Source: Paramacrobiotus metropolitanus | Taxonomy: Eukaryota; Tardigrada; Eutardigrada; Parachela; Macrobiotidae | Direction: 5' to 3' | Assembly (NCBI RefSeq): GCF_019649055.1 | Contig: NW_026570434.1 | Coordinates: forward strand, 1-64,000 | Length of the DNA stretch: 64,000 nt | Part shown: one piece after another, positions 36,352 to 48,955 of the stretch | How positions within the stretch are numbered: the stretch's first letter is position 1 | How the letters are laid out: each line of letters begins with the position of its first letter | Made by a program: the position numbers and the translations under genes | The notes under the pieces: generated by a model | The model's input: the letters and a program-made list of their open reading frames with translations, nothing else | Told to the model about the DNA's origin: nothing | Databases searched by the model: none

Positions 36352-36704
36352 AATGTCTGGTACGTATACGGAATGGAATAAGTTTTGGAGCCAGATGCGA
36401 TGGTTTAGCTACTGCAACAATCCTGACGTTTGTTACAGTCAGAGGAAAGTTTTATTACAAACTTCTTTCTTCTTGACTGGTTTCTGGGGACTCATTTCGT
36501 GTCGTCGTGTATGTACAGCAAAAAGTAGCAATAAACAATAGTAATCAATAATAATAAAATCGATAATCATTTGAATTTTAGGAATTGTACAAATTCAATG
36601 CGCATAATACGTAATTTTCCACATGCGTTTTAAAGTTTTTATCAACAGACAGTTTGCATTTGATATTTTTTTCGGAGTAACCTGTGTGACCTTTTAATAA
36701 GTAT

Positions 36705-37406
36705 ACCGGGGTGCCGCACCCGGACATTTGGGAGTGTGACATTTCGCCGCACTCAAACTCAACGCGCGACTTTTCGCCGCGAAGACATTTCGCCGCCGGA
36801 CATTCGGACGCTGGGACACTTCGGTTAGGGACATTATGCTTTGAGACATTTTACCTTTGCGACATTTCGACGCAAGGCGTCTGGTCGCGGACAATTCGTC
36901 TTGAGACTTTTCGAACGATGCGACTTATCGCCACAGAAGAGTTCACCGCGCTTAATTCTATTGTCATTTCGGTTTTTGTAGGTTGCTCTTAGCTTTTCTT
37001 AGGGTTTTTTGGCCTGTTTTAGACTTTCTTAGGTCGTTTCTAGCTTTTTTAGATTTTCTTAGGTTTCTCAGGTTTCCCAGGTTTTTCAGGATTCTTAGGT
37101 TTCTTAGGTTTCTTAGGTTTTTTAGGTTCCTCAGGTTTCTTGGGTTTCTTAGGTTTTTTTCTGACTGTAGGATTTAGCTTATTAAATCATTTATCTGATA
37201 GGCGAAATGTCGCTTCGTCGAGATATCCTTGCGACGAAATTTCCTCGCGTCGTAACAGCCATGCGACCGAAAGTCTGGCGGCATAAAGTCCTACCGGCGG
37301 GATGTCCTGCAACAAAACGTCGCGTGGCGTGATTGCCTGGCGGTGAAATGTCTGCGACCAAAGTCCTGCGACTAATTGTCCGCGGCGAAATGTCGCGGTG
37401 CCCCGG
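36705..37406. mobile_element. Small foldback-like element FB4
   Basis: The left half (36715-36930) is a degenerate array of GACATTTCGCCGC-like units. The right half (37187-37400) is the inverse, GGCGAAATGTCGC-like. The outer ends CCGGGGTGCCGC and GCGGTGCCCCGG are near inverse copies. The centre (36981-37160) is a T-rich tandem array of TTTCTTAGG-type units. No target duplication is clear. It lies between Ig pseudogene C and Ig gene B. Confidence 0.7.
36981..37160. repeat. TTTCTTAGG tandem array (core of FB4)
   Basis: About 18 degenerate 9-12 bp units, TTTCTTAGGT with TTTTT or CTCAGG variants. Confidence 0.9.
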
Positions 37407-37866
37407 GGGTGCACTTGGACAATTTGGCTGTTGAGTTTAATGAACTGCATGTGCAAATGTATCCGCTCGAGCCATATGCCCAGCTGAGTACCGGGAGCTG
37501 TGTACGTTATGCCATACAAGGTTTTAGAAGCTTAGAAACAAAAAACACGCGCAAGATTTCTTGCACTTGCGCATGAATTCGTTAAAGGTAGCGATCTGTA
37601 GAAAACATTTATCGACATTCCATGGTTAAGCAATGCTACCAATGATGCCGCTTTTTGCGCTGCGGATGGCATTGTCCACTAATGTCCAGGAGCTCATTAG
37701 CTGACAAACGTAACAGCCTGGCTGCGCTTCCATAGCTCGACAATACGCAATAAAACATAACGAATCAGTATTGTCATTTTCTCCCTTTGATTAGTGAACA
37801 GTGAACTCAAGCCATTAATTGCAGTCGCAGGTGGCTTCCATAACCATTCCGCAAGGTACCCCATTT

Positions 37867-39057
37867 TCAGGTAGCCACGATTAGATAAGATTCTTGCGCA
37901 ATCCATTCATGGAAGACATCGTCAACCTTGAACCAACACTGGTAGCGCCCGGCGTGGTTGGCCTGCACACTAGAGATTTCCAAAGTTGAGTGGCAATGGC
38001 AGAACCCATCCGTTCCGACGTAAACAGTGGATCTGAAATTCGACAGTGTGGAACTGCCGGTTTGAAGTTCCTTAAGCCCATCGGCATAAATCACATGATC
38101 CTCGTTTCTCCAGAGAAAACGATCACCAAAGTCGCCCGGCATGGCAATAAATTTCACGTAACATTGAAAGCGGGCGGTGTCACCCATCCTGACTGTTACA
38201 TTAGGCATCGGCGGCTGAAAAACTCTGGACGGCGTGACCGTCGGACTGGCGAAAAATGTCTGGATGGTACGAAAGGGGCTATCGTTAAACTGTATACATT
38301 CGTACTCCCCGGCTTGGGCATGGGAAAACGCCAGGATATCTACAATCAGTTCCCCGGTAACAGGATTGCTTTCGGCGATTTCATATTCGGCAGAAAAGCG
38401 TGTTGTGTTCGAGTCACCGAGGCAACTGCACCGATGCACTTCGACCGGAATTCTTTCGCTCGCTCCGCTGTGTTTCCGTCTTCCGTTAAACCAGAATTGG
38501 GGTTTCTCCTCTTGGCCGGCCGGCACAGGCGCTCTTCCTTTGCAATGTAGTCTAGCCGTTTCTCCTTCCGGTGACCTAATGATGCTATCCGCTGGCCTGA
38601 TTTCCTCTGACCTCTTGACTGATAAAGCATTTAAATCAATTATGCCGTTATTTGCGTTGCGGATCGCATTGTCCAGGAGTCCATTAACTGACAAACGCAA
38701 AATCTCATTAAAGGTTCATGCATTTTTCTGTGCAGGCCAAAGCATAGAAGTAGAAGTACAAAGTATGTACAGGACTTATTGAATGCACATCACAATGGGG
38801 CGAGCCGCGATTTCCATACTTTTGCATGCTCACATTCCGGACGATTTCATACGGTTAAACATTTATAGAAGTAGTGCTCATCCTTAAGGGTTGTACAGTA
38901 TTAGCAGCCAGTAAGTAAGTACTCTACTTATTTTGTTTAACATTAAATTACGCTTACTGGCTTCTCGGCTCATTCCTTGCTGTACGGGGCATGTGATAGT
39001 TCCAGGGAATATCAGGACCAAGCAGGGCACTACCTGTAGTGCATCCAAAAAGGTCAT
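37867..39057 (-). CDS. Secreted two-Ig-domain protein B
   Basis: Exon 1 is 39057-38958 (GCCA|GTAAGC) and exon 2 is 38687-37867 (TGTCAG|TTAATG). Junction codon A+TT, phase 1, total 921 nt, 306 residues. Signal peptide region: MTFLDALQVVPCLVLIFPG then TITCPVQQG. Helix: LDNAIRNANNGIIDL. The first Ig-like domain has LHCKGRAPVPAG, FWFNGRRK, CSCLGD and AGEYECIQF. The second has VRMGDTARFQCYVKF, DRFLWRNEDHVIYADG, CHCHSTLEI and AGRYQCWFKVDDVFHEW. It is most similar to copies A and D. An in-frame ATG nine codons upstream (39084) is possible; the inner ATG is preferred because copy A starts there. No membrane anchor. Confidence 0.87.
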
Positions 39058-39201
39058 CTTCAAGGAAATTGGGTTCCCTGGCAACCAAAAGGCTTAAGTA
39101 GATCACACTGTGATGAAAATTACTAGGGTAGTACTGCGATTTCCCGATAGCTACAGAGTTACAGTAGTTTTCACCGGGAAAACACTTTGTGAAGGGCAGC
39201 G

Positions 39202-39209
39202 CTTAAATA
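39202..39209 (-). promoter_or_regulatory. Possible TATA-like element of Ig gene B
   Basis: GTATTTAAGCG on the minus strand, about 145 bp above the ATG. A weak match; position is similar to the tectonin TATA elements. Confidence 0.3.
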
Positions 39210-40019
39210 CGGCACCTTGGAATGGGTATTATTGGTTTGCCAGTGCCATGCGAAGGTGTTTTTCGTATATGTAATGCAGTACATGTAATGCATTGAATAA
39301 ATTGACATCATCCACACTCAGCAGTAATTCAGCACTTCCATACCAGTGCGCATAGTGTAAAACAATCATCATAATTATCAAGATTCGGCGGATTCACTGG
39401 AAGTGCTAGAGCATAGTACGCCCGGCATCATATGAGAATCCTCGTGGTACTTTCCAATGGCCCGCTTCCGTAACGCAGCAATAGATATAAATTTACAAGC
39501 TGAGCACGGATGAATATCGGCTTGCGACTATCTCAGATTTTTTTATCAGAATAATGCAGTATGTTGCAACATGGTTAGAACATAAGCTGTCTCCCTGGAA
39601 ATTTGCAAATTAGTAAGCACACGAGCGTGAACCCGCCCATGTTAGCCCAATGGCATCCATGGTAACAAGCTTTTGAGTGACCACTGGACTTGAGGTTCTG
39701 CAAACTGGCAACGACGATCGGTCTTAGAACACCCGCGTGATCGGGAGGTTTTTAAAGCATTTTAAAGCAGGAAAACTGAATGAGTAGAAGCTGAGATCAC
39801 CGGCGCCAAAGAAGAGGGGCCGAAATCCTGGCACAGATAGTTAGTATTCATGTAATTACAGTGGATTTGTGACCTCATCGCACTCACATAATATTATCCA
39901 GGAAACGCACATACTATAATTATGTCATTTTATCTGTGTAGTCCGACAGCACAATCATACAAAACCTCTGTGCTGTCCAGGGATTTCTCCAGTAGAGCAA
40001 AATGCTTTGTACATAATAA
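39210..40019. other. Stretch without a supported gene
   Basis: Between Ig gene B and the retroelement tail. No coding exon is supported. A single TGACCACTGG word occurs at about 39677. Confidence 0.5.
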
Positions 40020-40717
40020 CTAGTTGTGGTTGTGGTATGAATTTATTGGTTTGCTTATCGTTCAGCAGTTTTAAACATCAACATCATAAAACAAAGTAAA
40101 CAGCGTTAAAACCATCAGAACGCGGTACAGTAGAAGTCACGGACAGCGCATTCCACCGCTGTATTTCAATGCTAATACGCTGTAGCAGAAACTCGTAAGA
40201 GCGTCGTTTTCCCGTAGCATCCTTTAACCGCCTGCCCAATTCTCGCAAAAACTTAAGACATGAAGGGCTAGCGACGCCAAAAGCTTCAAAAGCCAATGCA
40301 ACAAAATAGTACTCAGGTGCTAAATATTCGCATTTCCGCCGCTTTTGGTCTTCTGCTTTTCGGGCCGCTTCTCCAGCCTTGACGCTGCTGCTAATAACGT
40401 TGGATAATGCGACGGTATCCACACACGTCACGTCCCAGGCTAGCCGTAAACCGTTCTTCCAAGGCAACTGCGACACACCGTCCGGACGGCGATCATCTTC
40501 GTCATTAGTTCCAGTTGTGGTTGTTAACCACACTGCACTGAGGTGAGCGCTAATACCACTGGAAAATGGTATTGGATATGTGGAATTTGAAAAGCGTGGC
40601 GCCACATACGCTTTTTTTGGTTAGGCTCTGCTGTGGAAAGTGTATGCTCTGCTATGGAGCGTGCATCACTTGACGAAGGTTTATTGCTTTCGCGCTTCGC
40701 GCTCGGTGCAAATTATG
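40020..40717 (-). mobile_element. Retroelement C-terminal tail, copy 2
   Basis: The minus-strand frame from 40605 to 40084 contains RRPDGVSQLPWKNG, LAWDVTCVDTVALSN and AGEAARKAEDQKRRKCEYL, then FVALAFEAFGVASPS and FLRELGRRLKDATGKRRS. This is the conserved end region of a retroelement ORF; the RPDG...WDVT...D pattern suits a PD-(D/E)XK-like nuclease. Here the frame is unbroken, unlike copy 1. The 5' border (40520-40717) matches the left border of copy 1 and ends in CGCGCTTCGCGCTCGG. No start ATG and no RT domain, so it is a fragment. Confidence 0.7.
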
Positions 40718-42499
40718 TCGAGGCGGAGACGAGCGCATTGTTGTAGGTGTGTACAATAGCCAGTCGATGACTTGCAGTGTCATTAGCATTGCGTAGCTTT
40801 TCACAAAAATTGTTAAATGACTCTTTTGTAGTGCCTTTAGCCAAATCAAGTTGTGAACTGCAATGGCAATAGCGTTCGCCTTTATTTAGTGTAATTTTCA
40901 TTTCTAGTACGTACATTTCCCATGACAAAGAGCTTAACAAACAACAGAAACGGCGCACTCAACCGTCGCATTTTACCGAACATAAAACCTACCATTCACG
41001 TCAGTATCACAGCTCAAATAAAATCTTCCATCAAAACGCGCAAAAGAACACCAAGCTTCTAAGAATGTTAGAATGGTGGATTTGGACTCTTTAGTAATCA
41101 AACTGAGCAGTCTACATTAATTTTTTCGGGGTATCATACCCTTCCCGTACCAAACAGCGCCGAAAAAAACGGCAGAGCGACGACAACATAAAAATGAACG
41201 ATAATGAGTTGGCAGCTGAAACTGTACACTCCGTAAACTTGGTAACATTGAAAAGGTCGTTCTGCGGATTGATCAGATTGCGGAAGCGCTGTCGGATGCT
41301 GCTGATGCGGACGGATTCTTTTTCGGTTTGATGCATCTGCGAAACAGTTCACTTTCTAATTTTGAAATAATTTTGAATGAACTCAAATAAATTGATACTT
41401 ACTAAGCATTATCGTACTGAGTAGTTTTTTCTATCACTGGCAATAAAAACGAGTTTTCGTTCTCCTTCCCGAGTCCTTGGCAGACGAACTCCAGTATAAA
41501 AATCAACGCTTATCGATATTGATTAGTTCGTGGTTTTTGCCTTCTTACTTAGGTTGATTTCTTGAACCGGTTTCGGACATCGTGCGCTGCTGTCAACCGC
41601 CGTCGGTTGAAAAACGCACATACGAGTCGCGAGCGCATCCGTTAATTCCGTTGAAGAACTTGGCTTCTTACCAGCATTTGGGTTCCATGTTGTTGACGGG
41701 AACCGGGCAGACCACGAAATCTCCCGGAAAATGGCAAGTAACGCCGGATGCGACCGTCGGGATCAGTGTCGTCCAGTCGGTGCGGCTGCCGCTGAAGCAT
41801 ATATGACGTGGTACATCCCGCGTCTTTTGTTTTTGCTAATCGTCCTGTAATCAGTTTTTATACATTACAGGCATGTTTATTTTATTCTGTACATCACAGG
41901 CATATCTATTATTTTTATCATGCAGCACAGGCGTATTTAATTATTTACAGATAGGTACAGTACATCAATCTTTTACACACATAAATTCGTATCAAAATTT
42001 TGCCTTCCTGTCTTACGTGGCCTTTCATGCACTACATATATACGTTATTTTAAATAAACATAATTTGTTAATATGAAAAACATTTTATACAATATATTTT
42101 TTCCGGTTAGCGTACGTGACCTACTCGAGTACTGTCTTTTGATCAAGCAATTTTTTGGTACCTTGGTGTAATTGAGCAATTTGGTTGTTCAGTGCTGTAA
42201 ACTGAATATATAAAGCTTAATATGTACATGTATCCGCTGGAGTTATATGTTATTAGTAAAGTATGACGACTCCAATTGATACTAATCTGGCAATCCCGTA
42301 ATTAGGGAATATTTAATACAAATTGCTTGTTTACACCGCCTTGTTATGGGTAATTATTAAATATAACAATATAATGAAGTACATTACAGTAGACGCCGCA
42401 AATGTGGTTACACCGATAGGGCATGATGTGCATTGTGCATGCATAGCGCTATCGACTATCGGGTTAATCACGTTTATGGCGTTCGTTGTAATGCATATG
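40718..42499. other. Stretch with no firmly supported gene
   Basis: A plus-strand trace at 41192-41390 (NDNELAAETVHSV, then in another frame DQIAEALSDAADADGFFFG) looks weakly protein-like but needs a frameshift. A plus-strand frame at 41600-41806 contains AHPLIPLKNLASYQHLG. Neither could be assigned. Confidence 0.35.
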
Positions 42500-42862
42500 G
42501 TACGTACGTACAAGCCGGTCCGGATTTAGAGCACGATAGAGAACAGCTAATGCATAATTAGTGCGATGTTAGCGCTGAGCACGATGACCACTACACTACG
42601 CTTGTCATAATGGCTAATGCGTAAATGCGCTCGGCAGTTAGACCGCACCGACCGTTTTGTAGCCACCTTCCGTCAGACAATTACGATTATATTCATTAAA
42701 ATATATGGTGTGCACCAAGCCACCACCCAGAGAAACGCATGTTACGTGTTTAAACAGAGTGGCGTGGTGTGGCGTACTATATGCTGTTTGGTGTAACCCA
42801 TGAAATTACATTTTTCGCTGTTCTTTATCGTGCTCTATCTCCGGACCGGCTTGTACATGTAC
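42500..42862. mobile_element. MITE, about 360 bp
   Basis: Terminal inverted repeats of about 45 bp: ACAAGCCGGTCCGG followed by TAGAGCACGATAGAGAACAGC at the left, inverse at the right with few mismatches. The outermost bases are GTAC-rich on both sides. No ORF. Confidence 0.7.
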
Positions 42863-44798
42863 CGCAATATACCACAGCTTCTCCGCTCGCTCAGCCACAG
42901 CGGAAACACACAGTTTGGCTCGGGATCATTTTCTAAAAGGCACACGCGATAACGATTAAGCCATTAGTTTTTCCTTTTGCTTTCCTACGTTTGCGAATTA
43001 ATCAAATACATGAAATACTGTAGAAACAAATGTAATATAGATATGTTATCGCTCACGTTTTCGATGTTGTACCTGGTGTCACTGTTGACGTCTGGGGTCC
43101 TTTCTGTGGGGATTACAGTGCATTACATATTGCGTCGGCCGACTGCGCCAGTTGTACTCCAGAGTGCGCCATTTTATATACCTACAGAGACGTTAGTTAG
43201 TTTCCTTACAAAAATTCAAGAAAATTTGCTTTAAATCTCCTGAACTTACAAAGCAGCGAATTATACTGTATTTCTTCATTGCTGTTGGCCATCATCATCA
43301 TCATGGTGTGCGTGATGCGACCGATGAGGTACCGGTTCTCTCCTATGCGCCACGATCACAAACATTTGACATCTATTGCAGCAAAATAAATTAAAATGAA
43401 CTATCGCGATAAAAAGCAACTGAAATAAAAACCTTTTAAGCGTTTACTTGGTTGCATCGCGCTTACTGCCTTCTTCAGGAAGCGCGATAGAAATATTTAA
43501 ATTTAAGCATTAATATAATTTTTTCTTAACTTTTATGGTGCCGTATTGTACTTCATGAGTGGGCGCATCCAGATTATACTCCGCTCGTAGCCGTGCAATT
43601 CGAACTGTTCAGTGGTCTTGCTGAACCATCATAAAAACGGCAAACCAAAATTTTGTAAATCTTTTCATAAATATTTGACATTATTTTTTACGGTAAATTA
43701 TATCACAGTAAACAAACGAACTGCACCATTTGAAATTTGGAGTAATGACTGTGAAATTGCGAATGTTTTCCAGATTACTATGTGCCATCCGCAGAGTTAC
43801 ATTGCTTCCTGCCTGTGATACGACAACCGCAAACGCCGACCCAAGTTGGGGTCTGTCATATTTTCCGGAAATTTTTTTTTCAATATTGGAACAGTGGTGT
43901 CTCTGAAAAGTTTTTTTGTTTCGCGCTACGCAAAAGAGATTATTTACAATAGAAATTCTTATGAATATTTAGGAGACTTGCGGTATGTTGTTGTAACTAA
44001 CTGGAAAGCTGCGGAACCGGAACGATTCCCCTTTATTTTTCGTCACAAATATATAAAGCCTACCTACACGAAATGCAGCAGTCCGGCATCGCAGACGGAC
44101 ATTTGTGTCACGGACTCGGGATGATGTTGTGTTACAAATTCTTGCCCAGATGCCACGGAAGAACGCAGTGGACAATAAAAATTATTGGAAATTAATAAAA
44201 TATAATGTATTTATCGCTTGTGTACGAACAGTTTCAGTATTTATCTTTATCTTGAGATTTATACATTATTACCTTCTAAAAAGTTTGCAATTCAAGAAGT
44301 AATTCAATATTCATAAGATAAGTTTAATTTTTTTCTAGAAAAATCAAGCACTTAGCAGAATAGATCAGGACGCTTTTGAAAAAAATGATCGCAATCCCAA
44401 AAAGGTTTGAAAAATCTTTTAAAGATCTAACAGAACTTAAGCACATGTTACAAGCAAAAACAATTCCATGTAATATTGTTTTACTTCATATTTACTGGAT
44501 ACATGGATGCGTACCTAGCTTAGCAACTGATACAAGGTGCAAACCGAGCAATACATTCTTTTACTTGATAATAAAATTACTGTAATAATAATGAAAGCTG
44601 CAAAACAGAAGCATGCTCGTTCCATTACAGTGATTACACTTCATCCAGTTGTACTGACCGTACAGAGACAGCAGTTAGTTTAGCACGTCTGCACTCGTTA
44701 TAATATTATCAAAACGATTGCTGATTTAACAGCATCTCGTATTTATAGAATTTGTAAATTTTGAATTACTTCCAGCATTAAAAATTGTGGACGACCAA
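42863..44798. other. AT-rich stretch without a supported gene
   Basis: Several short ORFs, none recognised. Contains a (CAT)n run at about 43300 and no clear splice-flanked exon. Confidence 0.5.
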
Positions 44799-46034
44799 AG
44801 GTCATGTCTTTAAAAACTTTAAAATTTATGCCCGCTAAATTTGTACAACTTCGTTTTGTTTGTAAATTTATGTACTTTTTTGCCTTAAGGGATTTGGTTC
44901 GGTACATAGCACCAAGTTTGCGTACATCCAGGGGAACTTTCGCTGTTGCGCGCTCCCAAACACTTTTTTGCATTGCTTTATGGTATTTTGTAGCCAGACG
45001 AATTGTATACCTAGGTGAGAAAACCGTTTGGGCGCGCAACATCCGGTTGCGAAGTTATGAGGGTAGCAAAATTCCAAAAAGTTTAAATGCATTCACGTGT
45101 ACCAAAAGTCTCATTATTAAAAAACTTTTTGTCTCATTATTAAACTTTTTGGAATTTTGCTACCCTCATAACTCCGCAACCGGATGTTGCGCGCGAAAAC
45201 GGATTCCACGCCTAAGTACACCAATCATTTGGCTACACAATATCAAAAAACAACCTAAAAAAGTGTTTGAAAGTGCGCGGTTGTTTTTTGATATTGTGTT
45301 TAAAACTCTTAAGGTCCAGATTACCCGATTTAACGTTAAGGGATTTGGCCCGGTACATAGCACTGAAATCGTGTACATTGACGGAATATGCGCTTTCGCG
45401 CACTTTCAAACACTTTTTAGGTTGTTTTTGATGTGTAGCCAAATGATTGGTGTACTTAGGCGTGGAATCCGCGCGCAACATCCGGTTGCGGAGTTATGAG
45501 GTAGCAAAATTCAAAAGTTTAAATGCATTCAGGTGTACCAAAAGTCTCGTTACAGACCGATCCCTTTCAAATTTTGCGCGTAAAGGCACATAACCATGAA
45601 GATCGTTTTGACACGGATCCAGACTTCCACGATTTTTTTCGAATTTTAAAATGAATTTTAAAACTTTTGAAATTCATTTTAAAATTTGAAAAACATGCTG
45701 GAACAGTGGATCCGTGTCAAAACGATCTTCATGGTTATGCATTTACGCGCAAAATTTGAAAGGATCGGTCCATAATGAGACTTTTACACCTGAATGCATT
45801 TAAACTTTTGGTTCTTGCTACCCTCATAACTCCGCAACCGGATGTTGCGCGAAAACGGATTCCACGCCTAAGTACACCAATCATTTGGCTACACAATATC
45901 AAAAAACAACCTAAAAAAGTGTTTGAAAGTGCGCGAAAGCGCATATTCCCGTCAATGTACACGATTTCAGTGCTATGTACCGGGCCAAATCCCTTAACGT
46001 TAAATCGGGTAATCTGGACCTTAAGAGTTTTAAA
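44799..46034. repeat. Nested palindromes, foldback-like
   Basis: At least three centres of symmetry. Near 45125, arms carry AACATCCGGTTGC and TTATGAGGGTAGCAAAATTC. Near 45265, CAATATCAAAAAACAAC is opposed by its inverse. Near 45663, a large palindrome has arms of about 360 bp (45298-45660 and 45667-46034). The arms share TTAAGGTCCAGATTACCCG, CGGTACATAGCACTGAA, GGCGTGGAATCCG and GGATCCGTGTCAAAACG. A diverged further copy of the arm lies at 44799-45120. No coding function; ORFs here are by-products of the repeats. Confidence 0.85.
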
Positions 46035-46439
46035 CTCGAACCGTTCGACATCTTTGATAAGCAGAAACCACGGGTCCACGTGAGAATTCTTCAAAACTTC
46101 TGTCAAAAAAACCTGTCTAAACATTGCCTGTGTAAACCTGTGTAAAACTTCTGTAGTTTCGAACAAGCGCAGCAAGAATTTCGTACCAAAGGATTTCTTT
46201 ATGTGCAAATTCGCTAATAGGGTACATAAATCTAATTAGATTAATTAGCGGTTCAGAAAAATACTCCAGAATAATTCAGAATTGACTGAGGAAAAAAGAT
46301 AGCAAAATTTCGCCAAATTCGATTTCTAAATATTGAAATAATTTGGTGAAACTAGTTTTGATAGTTATAAAATAAATCGAAGTAAAACGCCAAAAAGATC
46401 ACCGAAGCCGGTACGTACTGTATGTAGGTCACCTATGCC

Positions 46440-46900
46440 GCTATGCGTCACATACAGAGTACATGTACAGAAAGTGAGTTTGCAGTGCAAACTTTGGTTT
46501 AAAACTAAAAGCACATAAATTCATAATAAACAGAGGAAAATGAAAAAGTAAAATCGATAAAAACCCTCGGCTTCGCCTCCGCGTTCCTAGTGCAGGTCGA
46601 CGGCCACTTTGTTTTATTTCGAATGGCGTAATTATCAGTGTAACAACTATAATTATTTCGGCGAGAAATGATCGGTACATCACAACAACGCAAAAGCTAG
46701 ATTTTAAAGCAAAACTTTCGGAATTTCATTGTCTATGAATTGTCTGTCACCGGAATTTCATTGTCTACGAAGTATTAAATTCTGAAATTATGCACTAAAT
46801 CCAAAAGCACATAATGAATTGAGGAAAATGATAAAGTAAAATCTATAAACACCCTCGGCTTTGCCTATCCTCTCACCCGTAAATAAACCCGAAATTTCAT
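46440..46900. repeat. Direct repeat pair, about 100 bp
   Basis: AAAAGCACATAAATTCATAA with CCCTCGGCTTCGCCT (46505-46580) recurs as AAAAGCACATAATGAATTGA with CCCTCGGCTTTGCCT (46800-46870). Confidence 0.7.
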
Positions 46901-47242
46901 CGTCTATAAGGCATTAAATTTTGAACTTATAGTGCGATTGCGCTGGACACTATCACTTTCTACGCTATCACTAGTTCGGTGACTATCACTAGTGGCAATA
47001 ATTAGAATACGTGAATAACAAAAACGTACTAAAACAACAGAAGGTTTAAAAATAACCAATAAGTTACATATTAATAAAATACTGAGCTGAGGAAAATTTA
47101 TTAATGGAGAATAAATAGAGTAAAATAATAAATGGAGAAATATCTACAAATTAAAATAAATGGAAAAAATAAAAAAAATAAAAATCGATTAAATCAGTGC
47201 AAATGAAAAACGATTCCTGAAATTCAAGACTATATTATTTAA

Positions 47243-47485
47243 CACCTCCATTACCTCAAACACAACTCCAAGTTTGCTAATGTGAAAGAGTATAACGACT
47301 TCCTTGCTGACCAACTGAAAGCCAACGGAATTCCCACACGTTTCGTGAGCGTTTTTATCCCTCCACTGGGTGACAGACGAACATCAACCTTTGCCCGTGT
47401 TGGAACGTTTAAGGAGATGTCCGAGAAGTTCCTGGACCCAAAGATCTGGCCATCCAACGTATTTGTGCGAGAATGGGTTTTCTAA
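47243..47485 (+). CDS. Orphan coding fragment, unrecognised
   Basis: A stop-to-stop frame with strongly protein-like composition: KFANVKEYNDFLADQLKANG, PTRFVSVFIPPLGDRR, TFARVGTFKEMSEKFLDP, ending NVFVREWVF and a stop. There is no ATG at a sensible place, and DNA upstream is AT-rich with stops, so this looks like the 3' end of a larger ORF or a last exon. It may be the tail of a transposon-encoded protein. No family identified. Confidence 0.4.
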   Translation, partial: HLHYLKHNSKFANVKEYNDFLADQLKANGIPTRFVSVFIPPLGDRRTSTFARVGTFKEMSEKFLDPKIWPSNVFVREWVF

Positions 47486-47739
47486 GTTTGTATAAATAGC
47501 CGTCGTTACAACGCATGTATTTTCAGAAGTAATTTGTTGCATGATACTGTTTACATTAAGCACGTGTCTAATGGATGCACTGATTTGTGTAGTTGTAACC
47601 TGAATGTATCCCATGTCCGTTTGTTTCCCTGTCTTAGCTTAAAAGGAGGCGCTGCCTCGTAGCGAAGGACAATAAACCAGTTATTATTGGTCGCGCGCTA
47701 GCGCGAGTGCGCGACCGATACTTGTCTTTATATTCATAC

Positions 47740-47935
47740 AATCTTACCGTCCAAAACGTAATTAATTTTGTTTTTTATGGATTCGTCAACGCGTGGTCAG
47801 AGTAAGTCGAGCTTGGTCTTAAAAGAATTCATATTTTTCATAGGGAATCATCCTGAATTTTGATTTTTTTTAAACGTTCTGGTCAGAAAATTTTTCAAAT
47901 GGTTCTTAAGTATAGGAAACGTAAGGACAGTATAA
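47740..47935 (+). repeat. Dispersed repeat family R, copy 1
   Basis: Begins TTCATACAATCTTACCGTC and includes TTATGGATTCGTCAACGCG, TCCTGAATTTTGATTTTTTT and GGTTCTTAAGTATAGGAA. Non-coding. Confidence 0.8.
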
Positions 47936-48049
47936 TTATAAGAATTCCTGAGAATTTGTGTCATTATAAGAATCCTTACCATTAAGCATTCTGAAGTAAA
48001 GAGTACGTACTGTACTGTAACCATGGATATGTGCTGTACATATCTATAC

Positions 48050-48250
48050 ATTCATACAATCTTACCGTCAAAACGCGTATTTTCGTGGGTTATTATGGAA
48101 AAACCAACGCACGGTCGGTTTTAGTCCAGCTTAGTCTGAAAATGAGCCTTATTTTCCATAGGTATTTACGCTGAATTTTAATTGTCCCTAGAACTGCCAG
48201 GCTTGAAAACTCTCTTAGTCGTTTCAAGTATAGGAAAGCCTGAATCTCCA
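48050..48250 (+). repeat. Dispersed repeat family R, copy 2 (diverged)
   Basis: ATTCATACAATCTTACCGTC is kept; the middle is diverged (GCACGGTCGGTTTTAG, CTGAATTTTAATTG) and it ends TTTCAAGTATAGGAAAG. Confidence 0.7.
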
Positions 48251-48867
48251 TGGATTACAATACGAGGTCATCCAGAAATTTCGTAAGGACCATACCAAGA
48301 AGTGAGGGGCGGATAAAATTTACGGCACCTTACATTTAACATACTTAGAATGTCAACCACCGTGGGGGACGGGTGAGAATTTTATCTTAATTAGTCTTCC
48401 TTAAATTTCGGAACGATCCAGACAAAGTATTATTTTACTTAAGTGCTTACAGTACTTGAGAAGCCTGACAACAACATTGCGTAGAACTCTGTAATTTCAG
48501 TAAGTATGACATTTGAAGTAGGACAACTGTAACCATGGATCTGGGACAACATGCATTAATGTAGTTTGAACTGTACGTCGAGTGTACGCTAGCTGATTTT
48601 ACGTAGGCGCTGCACGGTTGAAACGGGCAAGCCTAATATAACATATGGCAGACGTAGTCTGTCTATATATTATATTAGTATAGGATCCAGCGTGTAACTG
48701 AAAGGTCAGAACCATCTAAGTGAAAGGTCAGAATGATTCTGTCTGTTCTGAGCTTTTGCGTCTGTCTATCCTCTAACGGGGAAAGATGGAAAGTAAAGGA
48801 CACTAAAGGTTAGCCTCAATCCTGTCTGTTCAGCTGCCGATTCTCTGTCGGATTCCCATTTGAGTAG

Positions 48868-48955
48868 TGAAGATGCTGTACATCAGTACATGTATCGCTG
48901 TACATAGAGATGCTGAACATCAGTACATATATCGCACTCAGTACATGTATCGCAA
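48868..48955. repeat. Short tandem repeat GATGCTGTACATCAGTACAT
   Basis: Two to three copies of GATGCT(G/A)(T/A)ACATCAGTACAT followed by GTATCGC. Confidence 0.8.

Noticed and set aside
36983-37177. Phe/Leu/Arg-rich ORF
   Set aside because: Translation of the TTTCTTAGG array.
37990-38782. Two overlapping plus-strand ORFs of over 180 codons
   Set aside because: Antisense of the Ig exon of gene B, which has clear family features, splice sites and paralogues; same for plus-strand ORFs at 33349-34111 and 62013-62288.
41112-41352. Overlapping minus ORFs of about 70 codons
   Set aside because: Two frames of the same DNA with no family match and no splice or promoter support; a plus-strand trace is equally plausible.
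44804-46208. Several ORFs of 100-230 codons on both strands
   Set aside because: All lie in the nested palindromes and re-read the same arm in both directions.
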